From: Tautonia plasticadhaerens
GTDB lineage: Bacteria > Planctomycetota > Planctomycetia > Isosphaerales > Isosphaeraceae
NCBI RefSeq assembly: GCF_007752535.1
Contig: NZ_CP036426.1
Span: forward strand, 3,472,001-3,536,000
Length of the DNA: 64,000 nucleotides
Reading direction: 5' to 3'
The notes under the pieces are model-generated. The model had not been told where the DNA came from and made no database searches. It saw only the letters and a program-made list of their open reading frames with translations. The number at the start of each line of letters is the position of its first letter. Position 1 is the stretch's first letter. Positions 8,487 to 17,146 of the stretch are shown in pieces. The translations under genes were made by a program, and so were the position numbers.

Positions 8487-8894
8487 CTATGCGGCTGCGG
8501 TGAAGGTCGGCTCGCCGTGCGATTCGAGCGTGTAGCTGTATTGTTCCACGCCGTCCTTCGCGCCGTTGCGCGTGTAGCCGGCGATGAGGAAATCGCCCTC
8601 GATGGTGTCGCCGTTCGGGAACACCAGCGTGTAGGTGTCGATGGTTCCGGCGAATGCCTTGGCGCGGATGGATTCGTCCGTGGCGGAATCCTTGAAGAAT
8701 CCGCTGCACGCGATGGAAAACGACTTCAAAGAGGCATCCTCCACCAGCTCGCGCCAGCCGTTGGTGTCCTTGGTGCTGCCGTCGACCACGTTGTTGCCCA
8801 TCGTGATGCTGGTGTCCGTAAGCCCGCCGATGGTAGTTCCCGTAGCGGCATCGCCCAACTTAATGAGCATGTCGCGGCCTTTTTGTAGTGCCAT
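8487..8894 (-). CDS. major tail (tube) protein
   Basis: A 135-residue protein with the pattern of the phage major tail protein 2 family: an N-terminal MALQKGRDMLIKLGD, then ITMGNNVVDGSTKDTNGWRE, a long beta body, and LVFPNGDTIEGDFLIAGYTR near the end. It would form the hexameric rings of the tail tube. Its place between the DUF3168 completion gene and the chaperones is canonical. Confidence 0.85.
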   Translation of the reverse strand: MALQKGRDMLIKLGDAATGTTIGGLTDTSITMGNNVVDGSTKDTNGWRELVEDASLKSFSIACSGFFKDSATDESIRAKAFAGTIDTYTLVFPNGDTIEGDFLIAGYTRNGAKDGVEQYSYTLESHGEPTFTAAA

Positions 8895-8916
8895 AAGCCC
8901 TCCTTGGCTAAGTGTG

Positions 8917-9558
8917 TTAAGGGGTGATCAGTTCGACGGTCGCGCTTTCCAGCGTGATCGTCTCGCCGGTATTGGAAAGCTGCCCGGTCAGGGCCAGGGT
9001 CGTCGCTGCCGTGGTGTCCACGCTCGCGGTGACGGCGGTGCTCGATGAAGTACCGAAGGTCACGCCCCCGCCGACCCCGCCTTGCGAATTGGTGGCGTTG
9101 CGGTTCTGGATGGTGGTATAAACCCGCGATGTGGCCGCCGTGGTCAGCGCGAATGAGGAAAAGGCGGTGCCGCCCGCGCCGTCGTAGCGCACGCGCAGCG
9201 TCTTGGTGTTTGCGGAATTGGTGTGCGACCAGCCGGACGTGATGGCGAGCTGGCCGTTGGTTCCAAGGACATTCGCCGGGACGGTCACGGTGGCGAGCGT
9301 GGTTTCCGTCAGCGTGCCGGTGATGGAGGCCGAAACCGCCGAGGAAGAGAGGATGCAGCGCCCATTGACCAGCTTGTAGCGGGTGCCGGTGGAGTACCAG
9401 AGCGAGCCGTTGCAGACATCGGTGACCAGATACACCTTGCCGGTGTTGCTTGCTGCTGCGGGGAGGCTTGCAAAGGTCGTCTGCGGGTAGCCGATGCCGG
9501 GGGTGTAGGCGAGCGCCGGGGCGGATAACAGCCAGAGCGAAAGCAGGCGTTTCATCAT
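8917..9558 (-). CDS. secreted-looking beta-rich structural protein, paralogue A
   Basis: The protein has 213 residues. It starts with a Sec-like signal peptide (MMKRLLSLWLLSAPALAYTP), then a segment with TTFASLPAAASNTGKVYLVTD and a long Thr/Ser-rich beta body ending TLESATVELITP. The gene at 13211-13843 codes for a clear relative: both share FANRP/FASLP starts, an R-C-(I/F)-L-(S/A)-S-S-A-V block, TETTxxTV, KTLRxR and an xVELIxP end. Probably a fibre- or spike-associated protein. The start overlaps the tailspike stop. Confidence 0.6.
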   Translation of the reverse strand: MMKRLLSLWLLSAPALAYTPGIGYPQTTFASLPAAASNTGKVYLVTDVCNGSLWYSTGTRYKLVNGRCILSSSAVSASITGTLTETTLATVTVPANVLGTNGQLAITSGWSHTNSANTKTLRVRYDGAGGTAFSSFALTTAATSRVYTTIQNRNATNSQGGVGGGVTFGTSSSTAVTASVDTTAATTLALTGQLSNTGETITLESATVELITP

Positions 9559-11972
9559 GCGGTGATCCTCCAGGTGGTGCCGTTGTAGTAGAAGGTGAGC
9601 GCGCCGTAATTCTCCGAAATGGTCGGGTTCACCACGCCGTCGAAGGTGCCAGTCAGGGTAATCGGGTAGGTCTGGGCATTGCCCGCGCCGTCCTTGACGG
9701 TGAACTGCTTATAGGGGGTGACTTTCGTGGGGAGCGTCACGCTCGTCGTGGCGGGGACTGTCTTTGCGATCTCCACCAGCGTGTCGGAATTGGACATCGT
9801 GACCGCGCCTGATGCGATGACAACGCGACCGTTCGGCCTTCCGGGGAAGCCGTTGTCGTCCTCATAGAGCGCGGCGCAGATGGCCGGGGTTCCGATGGCG
9901 GTCTTGTTCGTCAGGTTGGTGCTGCCGAAATTGTTGCCGTAAACGTGAACGCTGGTTAATGCGTTATCGGCCACGGAGCCGGAATCCACGATGATCGGAT
10001 AGGCGGTCGCGCCCGCGTAGGAAACCGAATTACGCTCCACCTCGAAGCGGGAGACGGCGAGCGTCTTGGCCGAAGCATTGCCCCCGATAAGGCGGATGAA
10101 GCCTTCCGAGCCGGAGCCGTTGGAATTGATGTTCACACACTCGTTGCCCTTCACGCTCAGCCGGGTGACCGTGGCGTTGTTCGGGAAGTTGAGCACGATG
10201 AACGAGCGGGCAAGGCCGGTGACGAAATTGTCGCGGAAGATGATCTCGTTCGCCGCAGCGGTGGACGACGAACCCGCCGAGCAGGTGATGTAGCCGAAGC
10301 GGAACATCGGCCCGTTGATGATTTTGTTGCGCTCCACGATCAGGGTCTTGAAGCCCTTGCTGGGCAGAACCCCGAGGAAGGCGGAGGTGGCGAGGCAGTT
10401 GGAGGCGATATTCCCCGCCACCACCATGTGCTCGCAACTCAGGTTCACGATGGAGCCGGTGGCGCCGGGCTTGACGTTCTCGAAGTAATTGCTCTCGATG
10501 ACAGCGGTGCCGTTGTCGGTCTGCTGGACGGTGATGCCGGAACCCGAGGTGAAGGCCATGCCGTTGGAGGCGATGCCTGCGGTGTTGTCGAGGTTGCGGA
10601 TCACGTTGTCGCGGATGACGATTTTGCACTGGTTGCCGGAAGACCAGATGATGCCGCCCGTTCCATAGACGCCACTTTCCACGTCGTAGCAGTCGATGTA
10701 ATTGCCCTCAAGGATGGTGTCGCCCGGCACTTCGTAGCCGTAGGTGAGCGAGGTCGAAGTGATGCCCGGCGCGATGGACTCGCCTTCCACCCCATACTCC
10801 CAGTTGCCGATGAGCACGTTGTTGCGGATGATCGTGCCCTTCCAGTTGGAGTTCTGGATGCCTTCCTGGAAGGCGCGGGTGACGATGTTGTCGGCGATGA
10901 GTAACCCCTGCGAGGCGAAGCTTGCGTCATCCCCATCGATCCAGCCTGAAGAAGAGATGCCGTTGCGCGACCCTAAATGCCCCAGCAAATGCCCGCAATG
11001 ATCGACGATATTGCGCTGGATGACGCCGTTCCTGCCCCAGTTGCAGTAAATGCCCGAGGACGGAAGGTTGTAGGCTTCGCAATCCACCACGCTGAAATTG
11101 TGGCAGAAGACGATGGAAAAGCCGTTGAGCGACTGGTTGGCGCTGAGATCGGGGCCGGAGTAGGCGCTGTTGTCGATGGTCAGCCCACGGATGTGGACGT
11201 TCTCCACCACCGTCGAATCGGTGACTGACTGGCCGGAGGTAATCCCTGCGCGCTTGCCGTCGGTCGGGTTGCCGGTAATCATCACCGCGCCCGCGGCGAG
11301 CGGGTAGATGTTGCTCAGGGTGATTGTGGACAGGTCGGGGATGATGATGGACTGCGCTTTCACCCCTTCGAGCGTGATGTTGCTCGGGATGATGAGCGGC
11401 GAAGCCACGTTCCAGCCGCTATAGGTGCCGGGGGGCACATAGACAACACCCCCGCCTAAGCCGGAGACATAATTGATCGCGGCCTGCCATGCGTTGCGGT
11501 GGTTTAAGGAGCCGTTCGAGCCGTAGAAGTCGAGCACGTTCACCTTGAACCGCACCGCGAGCGTGCGTTCTGTCGTGGAGCCTGCGGCGAGGATGGAGAG
11601 CGCGGAATCGCTGCCCCCGTCGAGAATCGTGCCGGAGGTGTCGGCGAAGCGTGCCAGCCTTCCAACGGTGGCTGCGCCGGAGACGGAGGCTACGGTGCCG
11701 CCTGCCCCGGAAGCGGCCTTTGTGGCTGCGGTGCCCAAGCCTAGATTGGTGCGTGCCGTGGCGGCGCTGGCGAGGCCGGAGAGGTTGCCCGCTGGCTGAA
11801 GTGCGGAATCGGCTTTCGTTCCTTGCTCTGTGGTGGCAAACGCCGAAGAATCCTGCGTTGCGGCGGAGCCTACGGCCACGCGGCGGTTCTCGCCACCCCG
11901 TGCCACGGGGATCATGTCGCCGGTTTGTACCGTTCCGCCGTTGGTCAGTGCGCTGATTTTGGTATCTGCCAT
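9555..11972 (-). CDS. tailspike, right-handed beta-helix (pectate-lyase-3-like)
   Basis: At 805 residues this is a typical tailspike. The N-terminus MADTKISALTNGG is a common particle-binding start, then a short collagen-like hinge (SALQPAGNLSGLASAAT), then from about residue 150 FKVNVLDFYGSNGSLNHRNA and YVPPGTYSG, the opening of a pectate-lyase-3-type beta helix. Repeated short strands with N-x-I/V patterns run to about 700, and a C-terminal cap ends FYYNGTTWRITA. Such spikes bind and often cut surface polysaccharide. Its place between tail completion and tail tube genes is unusual; spikes are normally at the end of the operon. Confidence 0.82.
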   Translation of the reverse strand: MADTKISALTNGGTVQTGDMIPVARGGENRRVAVGSAATQDSSAFATTEQGTKADSALQPAGNLSGLASAATARTNLGLGTAATKAASGAGGTVASVSGAATVGRLARFADTSGTILDGGSDSALSILAAGSTTERTLAVRFKVNVLDFYGSNGSLNHRNAWQAAINYVSGLGGGVVYVPPGTYSGWNVASPLIIPSNITLEGVKAQSIIIPDLSTITLSNIYPLAAGAVMITGNPTDGKRAGITSGQSVTDSTVVENVHIRGLTIDNSAYSGPDLSANQSLNGFSIVFCHNFSVVDCEAYNLPSSGIYCNWGRNGVIQRNIVDHCGHLLGHLGSRNGISSSGWIDGDDASFASQGLLIADNIVTRAFQEGIQNSNWKGTIIRNNVLIGNWEYGVEGESIAPGITSTSLTYGYEVPGDTILEGNYIDCYDVESGVYGTGGIIWSSGNQCKIVIRDNVIRNLDNTAGIASNGMAFTSGSGITVQQTDNGTAVIESNYFENVKPGATGSIVNLSCEHMVVAGNIASNCLATSAFLGVLPSKGFKTLIVERNKIINGPMFRFGYITCSAGSSSTAAANEIIFRDNFVTGLARSFIVLNFPNNATVTRLSVKGNECVNINSNGSGSEGFIRLIGGNASAKTLAVSRFEVERNSVSYAGATAYPIIVDSGSVADNALTSVHVYGNNFGSTNLTNKTAIGTPAICAALYEDDNGFPGRPNGRVVIASGAVTMSNSDTLVEIAKTVPATTSVTLPTKVTPYKQFTVKDGAGNAQTYPITLTGTFDGVVNPTISENYGALTFYYNGTTWRITA

Positions 11973-12461
11973 TTACGCTTCCATGAGTAGGTTGTCTCCG
12001 GTTTCGAGGAGCAGGCCGTAGCCGCTCTCAAGGAGGAATTCCGAGCCGGGGAATTCTTGCTCCTGCACAATCGCGCGGAACCGCATCACGCCGTGGTAGT
12101 ACCTGTCCGGCTCCGCTTCGTCCCCCGTATCGGGGAGGAGCTGGTTGAACTCGCAGGTGATCTCGGTGAGGTCGTAGCCTTCCACGTCCACCGCGTTTTC
12201 CTGCCGGTCTAATGCCCGGTAGACGCTTTGCATCAGGTCGGCGCATGCCTTGTCGCCGCTGCCCTGCGTCCATGCATGGAGCGTCACGGTGATTTCCTGC
12301 CCGTCGCCGGTCTTGGTGCGGAACGGGATGGATGTTTTCTCGCCGATCACCACATACGGGAAGGCTGAAGCCTGCGGGATATGGCTGTAGACGTTCGATC
12401 CGATGCGGATAACCAATCGGTCGTAGATGCCCTTGTGCAGTGCGTTGACGGCAAGGGTCAT
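11973..12461 (-). CDS. tail completion protein, DUF3168-type
   Basis: A 162-residue protein with the DUF3168 pattern: LHKGIYDRLV near the start, FPYVVIGEKTSIPFRTKTGD, and ITVTLHAWTQGSGDKACADL. The family includes SPP1 gp17-like tail-to-head joining proteins. The C-terminal tail LLESGYGLLLETGDNLL is a repeat commonly seen at the ends of phage structural proteins. It overlaps the gp10-like gene by four bases (ATGA). Confidence 0.82.
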   Translation of the reverse strand: MTLAVNALHKGIYDRLVIRIGSNVYSHIPQASAFPYVVIGEKTSIPFRTKTGDGQEITVTLHAWTQGSGDKACADLMQSVYRALDRQENAVDVEGYDLTEITCEFNQLLPDTGDEAEPDRYYHGVMRFRAIVQEQEFPGSEFLLESGYGLLLETGDNLLMEA

Positions 12462-13054
12462 ATACCCGCACCATCGGTGTTCTGGCTGCCTTGTCCGATA
12501 CCGTCATTCACGGCCTTGGCGATGCGTTCCAGGATGAATGGCTTGCTCTTCTCCAATGCGGTAAACATGAACGGTCGCGGCGCGATCTTGTGCGTGCCGA
12601 ACTCCAGCATCTTGGCATATTTCGCGGAAGCGCTGACCGTGGCAATCAGTTCGTTGTTTTCCTTCTTCACGCTGGAATCGACCTGGATGCTGTTGGTCAG
12701 ATTGCCGGTATCGGATGCCGGCGCTTCGCCGGGCGCGGAGGCGGTGTGCGCCTTACTGCGCTTGACGAATCCGACCGACCTGCCGTTGATCGTGAACCAC
12801 GCGGTGGGTTCTTCCCCATCCACGGCGGGGCGCATGTCGTAGGTCTTGCCGGACTTGCCGCCCTGCTGGATGGATTTCTTCGCCTCGGTCGCAACCCGTT
12901 GGGCGGCAACGTACAGGGCTTTCTTGACCTGCTTATCGACGGCTTTCTGTACGAGTTCGGTCGCCTTGCGAAGGTTATCCAAGCCGTCAATTTCGACCTT
13001 GAATCCGAGGGATGAGCGGTCTGTCCCTGAAAACGTGCCTCCCTCAGTCGCCAT
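12458..13054 (-). CDS. HK97 gp10-like head-tail joining protein
   Basis: The product has 198 residues. The start of the fold (FKVEIDGLDNLRKATELV), a long amphipathic helix with KKALYVAAQRVATEAKKSI, and YAKMLEFGTHKIAPRPFM near the C-terminus identify the HK97 gp10 family, which joins the tail to the connector. It is followed by the DUF3168 gene as in other siphophages. Confidence 0.85.
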   Translation of the reverse strand: MATEGGTFSGTDRSSLGFKVEIDGLDNLRKATELVQKAVDKQVKKALYVAAQRVATEAKKSIQQGGKSGKTYDMRPAVDGEEPTAWFTINGRSVGFVKRSKAHTASAPGEAPASDTGNLTNSIQVDSSVKKENNELIATVSASAKYAKMLEFGTHKIAPRPFMFTALEKSKPFILERIAKAVNDGIGQGSQNTDGAGI

Positions 13055-13211
13055 GCTCTCGTACCAGTCCTTTGCGTTTCATTTCCGCCAGTCCGATATC
13101 CATGAGCGCGGCGATAACTCTTCCATTGTGCCGTTGCGGGGTTTTCTCCTTGCTGGGCTGGCTCTTCGCGGCAAGCCGCTCCAGTCCGTCGATCTTGACG
13201 CTGATTTCCAT
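13044..13211 (-). CDS. small protein resembling a gp10 N-terminal strand
   Basis: A 55-residue protein. It begins MEISVKIDGLERLAAKS, which copies the opening of the neighbouring gp10-like protein (VEIDGLDNL), but the rest is short and lacks the long helices. The ATG overlaps the previous stop (TAATG) and its end overlaps the start of the gp10 gene, so it is translated in a coupled chain. It may be a truncated duplicate or an independent small protein. Confidence 0.6.
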   Translation of the reverse strand: MEISVKIDGLERLAAKSQPSKEKTPQRHNGRVIAALMDIGLAEMKRKGLVREHGD

Positions 13212-13843
13212 TACGGGATGATCAGCTCGACCATGTGGCGCAGGAGCGTCATCTCCTCGCCCGCGCCCGCGCTCTGCAACTGGCCGGTGATGACCAGCGT
13301 GGTATCCGCCGAGGTGTCGATGGCTCCGGTGACGCCCGCCCCGGAGGACTGACCGTAACCGGCCGACCCGGCACTCATGCCGAACTGGCTGTTCTGCGCG
13401 TTGCGGTTGGTGATGATGGCCGTTGCCTGCTGGGAAATCAGCGTGGTGCTGCCCGCCTGCAGGAATACCGTGCCTGACGCCCCGCCCAGGCGAATGCGGA
13501 GGGTTTTGCTGTTCGCCGAGTTGTTGCCCGAGTTGGTGCAGGTGATCTGGAGGGAGCCGTTGGCGGTCATGAGGCCGCCGGGCACATTGACCGTCACGAA
13601 GGTGGTTTCGGTAGTCGTGCCGCTGAGCGTGGCCGAGGCGACGGCAGATGATGCGAGGAAGCAGCGACCGAGCGGCTTCCACACCGAGCCGTTGGAGATG
13701 AACAGGGTGCCCCCGCCGATATCGGAGAAGTAATAGATTTTGTCCGTGGCCGCCGATGCCGCAGGGCGGTTGGCGAAAGTCGTGGAGGTAATGGCCATGT
13801 CGTTCAATCCATAAGCGTTGAGGAGGGTGAGCAGGCGGCTCAT
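13211..13843 (-). CDS. beta-rich structural protein, paralogue B
   Basis: A protein of 210 residues; the start is the ATG at 13843 (TGATG with the previous gene), since the upstream ORF extension is antisense noise. The N-terminus MSRLLTLLNAYGLND replaces the signal peptide of paralogue A, and the first internal Met (MAITSTTFANRP) begins the shared domain. The shared blocks with 8917-9558 run through the whole length and end HMVELIIP. The two copies flank the tailspike, DUF3168 and gp10 genes. The role is unknown, perhaps spike or fibre attachment. Confidence 0.65.
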   Translation of the reverse strand: MSRLLTLLNAYGLNDMAITSTTFANRPAASAATDKIYYFSDIGGGTLFISNGSVWKPLGRCFLASSAVASATLSGTTTETTFVTVNVPGGLMTANGSLQITCTNSGNNSANSKTLRIRLGGASGTVFLQAGSTTLISQQATAIITNRNAQNSQFGMSAGSAGYGQSSGAGVTGAIDTSADTTLVITGQLQSAGAGEEMTLLRHMVELIIP

Positions 13844-14193
13844 CAGAGGGGCCGGGTGGCGAGGGTGATGGCGGTATCCCCGGTCTGCGTGCCGGTCACC
13901 AGCTTGATGAAGCGAAGTCCTGCGACAACGGGCAGGTTCTCGACCGGGCAGTATTTGCTCGCCGCCGTGGTGAGCGTGAAATCCACGCCGCCGCTTTGCA
14001 CGGTGACGAAGGTTCCGCCCGAAGCGGGGGCAGCCTTGATCTGCACGGTGCTGCCGTCGAAGGTGGAAGGCATGAACAGACCGATCAAATCGGTGCCGTT
14101 CAGGTCGATCTCGTTGCTTTCGGTCGCGCCGTTGGCGATGGTCGCCGTCAGGTTGTAGCTGTCGTTGGGCTGGTACTGGTGGCTCTCGGGCAT
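13843..14193 (-). CDS. beta-sandwich structural protein, unknown
   Basis: A 116-residue Thr-, Gly- and Ala-rich protein with alternating hydrophobic residues and no clear helix (YNLTATIANGATESNEIDLN). It is translationally coupled to both neighbours (one-base overlaps). It lies in the block between the fibre-tail adaptor and paralogue B. A virion role follows from position only. Confidence 0.6.
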   Translation of the reverse strand: MPESHQYQPNDSYNLTATIANGATESNEIDLNGTDLIGLFMPSTFDGSTVQIKAAPASGGTFVTVQSGGVDFTLTTAASKYCPVENLPVVAGLRFIKLVTGTQTGDTAITLATRPL

Positions 14194-14462
14194 TAGCGGC
14201 TCCTGATGCGGATGGTGAGTGTCTGGTCTTGCTCCCGCCCTGCGGCGGTGATGATGTGGTTGACAAGCGCATATTCCGCGCCGAGCGTACCGCCGGAAAG
14301 CCAGATCGTGGCAGTGGTCTGGGTGGACGATTCGTTTTCGACCGTGATCCCGGCGGGTGCCGTCCAGGTGCTGGTGGCGATCGTGTCTCCGTCAAGCCAA
14401 TCCTCCCACTCGATGACGTAATCCTTCAGCGCCTGCGGGTCTTTGATCTTGATGTTGCTCAT
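14193..14462 (-). CDS. phage fibre-tail adaptor-like protein
   Basis: The 89-residue protein contains KDYVIEWEDWLDGDTIATST followed by an Ig-like beta segment (TTATIWLSGG, LVNHIITAAGREQDQTL). That pattern matches small proteins annotated as fibre-tail adaptor proteins in alphaproteobacterial phages. It directly follows the repeat-rich protein gene, a likely partner. Confidence 0.65.
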   Translation of the reverse strand: MSNIKIKDPQALKDYVIEWEDWLDGDTIATSTWTAPAGITVENESSTQTTATIWLSGGTLGAEYALVNHIITAAGREQDQTLTIRIRSR

Positions 14463-16588
14463 GCTGCTCTCACGGCTTTCAGTTCAGGGGGCACGCGATA
14501 CGTGCGGTCTTCCGCCTTCACGCGGTAGGTTCTGTCATCGGCGGGCACGCGGTAGGTGCGATCCGGCGGCGTCGAGCCGGGATCGGCGGAGGAGAATTCG
14601 CTCCCGGCGGTCAGCAGTTCGCTCCGCGATGCATTCATGGCGCTGAAGGCGGTCAAGCCATCGGTGGCCGTCAGGGCTTCCGCGAAGGCATGGCCATAGG
14701 CCAGCGAGGCAGTGGCGCTGTCGGTTGCGGCGATGTCCTCTGCGTAGCTCGCCGCCTGCGTCTGAAGAGTGGCGAGGAAATCCTCGGCGGCGGCGGTATC
14801 GTCGTAGGCGGCCGCCATCGTCTGGGCGGCCTCCATCCAGTCTTCGGCCAAGGCCGATTCTTCCATGTCGAGGAAGAGGGTCACGGTATCGGTCAGGCTT
14901 TCGGCTGCGGCCGAGTTTTCGTCGTAAGCCGCTTCTTGCGTGGCGATTACGGACTGGGCATCGCTCGCGGTGGCGGCTTCGCTCACGAACACGTCGTAGG
15001 TCTGCGGCCCCACAATCACGTTGCCATCGTAATTGTCATTCGCCGCGAGTGGTTCGTCGTAAGGCGGAACCAGCGTGGCGGTTGTAGCAAGCGACTCTGC
15101 GGCGGCGGCATCCTCGCTGATCGCTGCGTCCATCGCGTGCGCAGCGGCGTAACTTTCGGTGCTGGTTAGACTTTCGCTCAAAGACGGGTCGAAACTTACG
15201 GTGCCGTCGATTCCATCCTCTGCCGAAGCGGATTCGCTGAAGGCTGGGATGAGTGTGGCATCCACCGCCAGGGGAACGTCCGGCAACACCTCTTCGAGGA
15301 TGGCCGTATTGGCCATCAGGGAGACCGCTACGGCATCGTCTGCGGCAATGTCCCCTGATAGCTCCTCTTCGAGTAACAGCCCGCCAAACAGGCTCTCCGT
15401 GGCCGTCACGGCTTCGCTCAAGGCTGCATCGGCGATTGCCGTGGCGGCCAGACTCTCCCCGGCGGCCGCGGATTCGGCTCGCGTGGTGTTGGCGGTCAGC
15501 GCCGGGCTAGTGGATTCTGCGGCGGTAAGGGCTTCGGAGAAAGTGTCGTCGTAGGTCGAGCCGGAAGAGGCGGTGAATTCCGCCACCTGCCAGCCGGGCG
15601 TGGAGGCGACCGTTCCGGCATTTCCCTTCCGCGCGGTGACCGTCGTTCCGTTGGTCAGCTCCGCCGAGGCGAGAATCTGGTAGGTGCTGCTCCCTGTCGT
15701 CGAATAGCCGAGGAACGATAGCGCCGATTTGGTCGTATCCACGCCCGTAATCGCGCTGGCGGCCGAGGTCGCGGAGGTAACCGCCGTTGTCCCCTGCTGG
15801 CGGCTGGCCAGCACGCCGGGGACAAACTCGATCACGGTATAGTTGACCGTGCGCGACGACGAAGATGTGCCCGCGCGCGTCAGCGTGACGGAGGTGCTGC
15901 TGGCGAGCTGGAGATGGTAGGAAAATCCGTTCCATGTGCTCGTCGTCGTGCTCACCCCGCCCCAGATCAGGAGAGTATTGGCGGTATTGACGCTCGAAAT
16001 CGTGTCCGTGCTGCTAGTGGTGTTCACCGCGAGCGTCACCGAGCGTTTCTGCACGCTCTGTATCACGGACGGCTGGAATTCCACCACGCAGTAGGCCGCC
16101 GTGACCGTGTTGACCCCGGCGCTTCCGCGTGTGGCCGTGACCGTCGTGCCGTTCGTCAGCTCAAGTCGCGGGAAGGTGTTGGTCGGTGCCGTGCCGGTGC
16201 TGGAGTTGCTGCTGCCGAGGAAGAACACCGCCGAACGGCTGGTATCCACCGAGGCAATCGTGGCCGTGTTGCTCGCAACGCCGGAGGCGAGGGTGATCGT
16301 CCCCTGCTGCACGGAAGCCACCAGCGCGCTGGAGAATTCCACGACCTGACCCCGGACGATGCAGTTGGTGCCGGTGCCGCCGCGCGTGGCGGTGACGGTG
16401 GTGCTGTTCGTCAGCTCGGCGCGGGCGATGACGTTGTTCATCAGCCCGCCGGAATCGGTGCTCGTGCTCCCGCCGAAGAAGATGACGGACCTGGCCGTAT
16501 CGACGGCGGCTATCGTGTCAGTGCCCGTGGCCGCGCCGCTGCCGAGCGTTATCTCGAACGGCTGGGATGACGCGATATAGGAGGCCAT
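14459..16588 (-). CDS. large repeat-rich virion protein
   Basis: The 709-residue product has three zones. Residues 1 to about 340 hold four diverged beta repeats of about 80 residues, each with TITLxSGxxSxTATIxSVDT and later ELTNGTTVTATRG. Residues about 345-660 are low-complexity Ala, Ser and Glu repeats built on units such as SEALTAAES and SEAVTATES. The C-terminus carries three copies of DRTYRV (within DRTYRVPADDRTYRVKAEDR), a motif I know from ends of phage structural proteins. A fibrous or whisker-like appendage is plausible. Not a known enzyme. Confidence 0.7.
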   Translation of the reverse strand: MASYIASSQPFEITLGSGAATGTDTIAAVDTARSVIFFGGSTSTDSGGLMNNVIARAELTNSTTVTATRGGTGTNCIVRGQVVEFSSALVASVQQGTITLASGVASNTATIASVDTSRSAVFFLGSSNSSTGTAPTNTFPRLELTNGTTVTATRGSAGVNTVTAAYCVVEFQPSVIQSVQKRSVTLAVNTTSSTDTISSVNTANTLLIWGGVSTTTSTWNGFSYHLQLASSTSVTLTRAGTSSSSRTVNYTVIEFVPGVLASRQQGTTAVTSATSAASAITGVDTTKSALSFLGYSTTGSSTYQILASAELTNGTTVTARKGNAGTVASTPGWQVAEFTASSGSTYDDTFSEALTAAESTSPALTANTTRAESAAAGESLAATAIADAALSEAVTATESLFGGLLLEEELSGDIAADDAVAVSLMANTAILEEVLPDVPLAVDATLIPAFSESASAEDGIDGTVSFDPSLSESLTSTESYAAAHAMDAAISEDAAAAESLATTATLVPPYDEPLAANDNYDGNVIVGPQTYDVFVSEAATASDAQSVIATQEAAYDENSAAAESLTDTVTLFLDMEESALAEDWMEAAQTMAAAYDDTAAAEDFLATLQTQAASYAEDIAATDSATASLAYGHAFAEALTATDGLTAFSAMNASRSELLTAGSEFSSADPGSTPPDRTYRVPADDRTYRVKAEDRTYRVPPELKAVRAA

Positions 16589-16600
16589 CGAAGGCCCCGC

Positions 16601-17137
16601 TTAGCTCACGCTGACGGTCGGAGTGACGTTCAGCGTATCGCCATTTGCCACGGAGCGGGATACGGCGAAATCCCCTGCGCTATAAAGAACGCCGGAGGTG
16701 CCGGTATTGGCCGAGGCGATAAACGCGCCCGCGACCGTCGCGGTGCCGGTGATGGAGAAGGACACGGCGGTGGCGGTGTTGGAGCCGTTGGTCGTGGTGC
16801 CGAACGTAATCGCCGGGCGGTTGCCGGAATAGGGCGTGACTTCCGACCACCCGCCATGCGAGGAGAGCGTGTCGGCGGCGGCTGCGGAGCCTGTCCCCTT
16901 AAGCCCCAGATACCACGCGGCGGTATAGGCGGAGCCTTTAAAGTATTTATCCACGAGGTCGGTCTTGCCCGCGGTGGTCACCACGTTGGTGAAGCTGTCT
17001 TCCCACTTGAGGTTGCCGTCGGCGTCGAAGCACTCGAACTTGTAGGTGTATTTGGGGGCGTCCAGGCCGCTTTCAAAGCCGGGGTTCATCACCGCGCCCG
17101 CGTTTACGGAATCGCTGACGTTGGAGTTCTCATTCAT
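16601..17137 (-). CDS. conserved virion protein, unknown
   Basis: This 178-residue protein has a recognisable phage core: FECFDADGNLKWEDSF, then TTAGKTDLVDKYFKGSAYTA and WYLGLKG. The rest is Gly/Thr/Ser-rich beta sequence with PAITFGTTTNG. Relatives are found near head-completion genes of siphophages. A neck or connector-associated role is suggested by its place after the head closure gene. Confidence 0.65.
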   Translation of the reverse strand: MNENSNVSDSVNAGAVMNPGFESGLDAPKYTYKFECFDADGNLKWEDSFTNVVTTAGKTDLVDKYFKGSAYTAAWYLGLKGTGSAAAADTLSSHGGWSEVTPYSGNRPAITFGTTTNGSNTATAVSFSITGTATVAGAFIASANTGTSGVLYSAGDFAVSRSVANGDTLNVTPTVSVS

Positions 17138-17146
17138 CTGTCCTCG

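Noticed and set aside
13844-14395. upstream part of the ORF that ends at 13211
   Set aside because: Arg/His-rich shadow of the two genes in this interval; the real gene starts at 13843.
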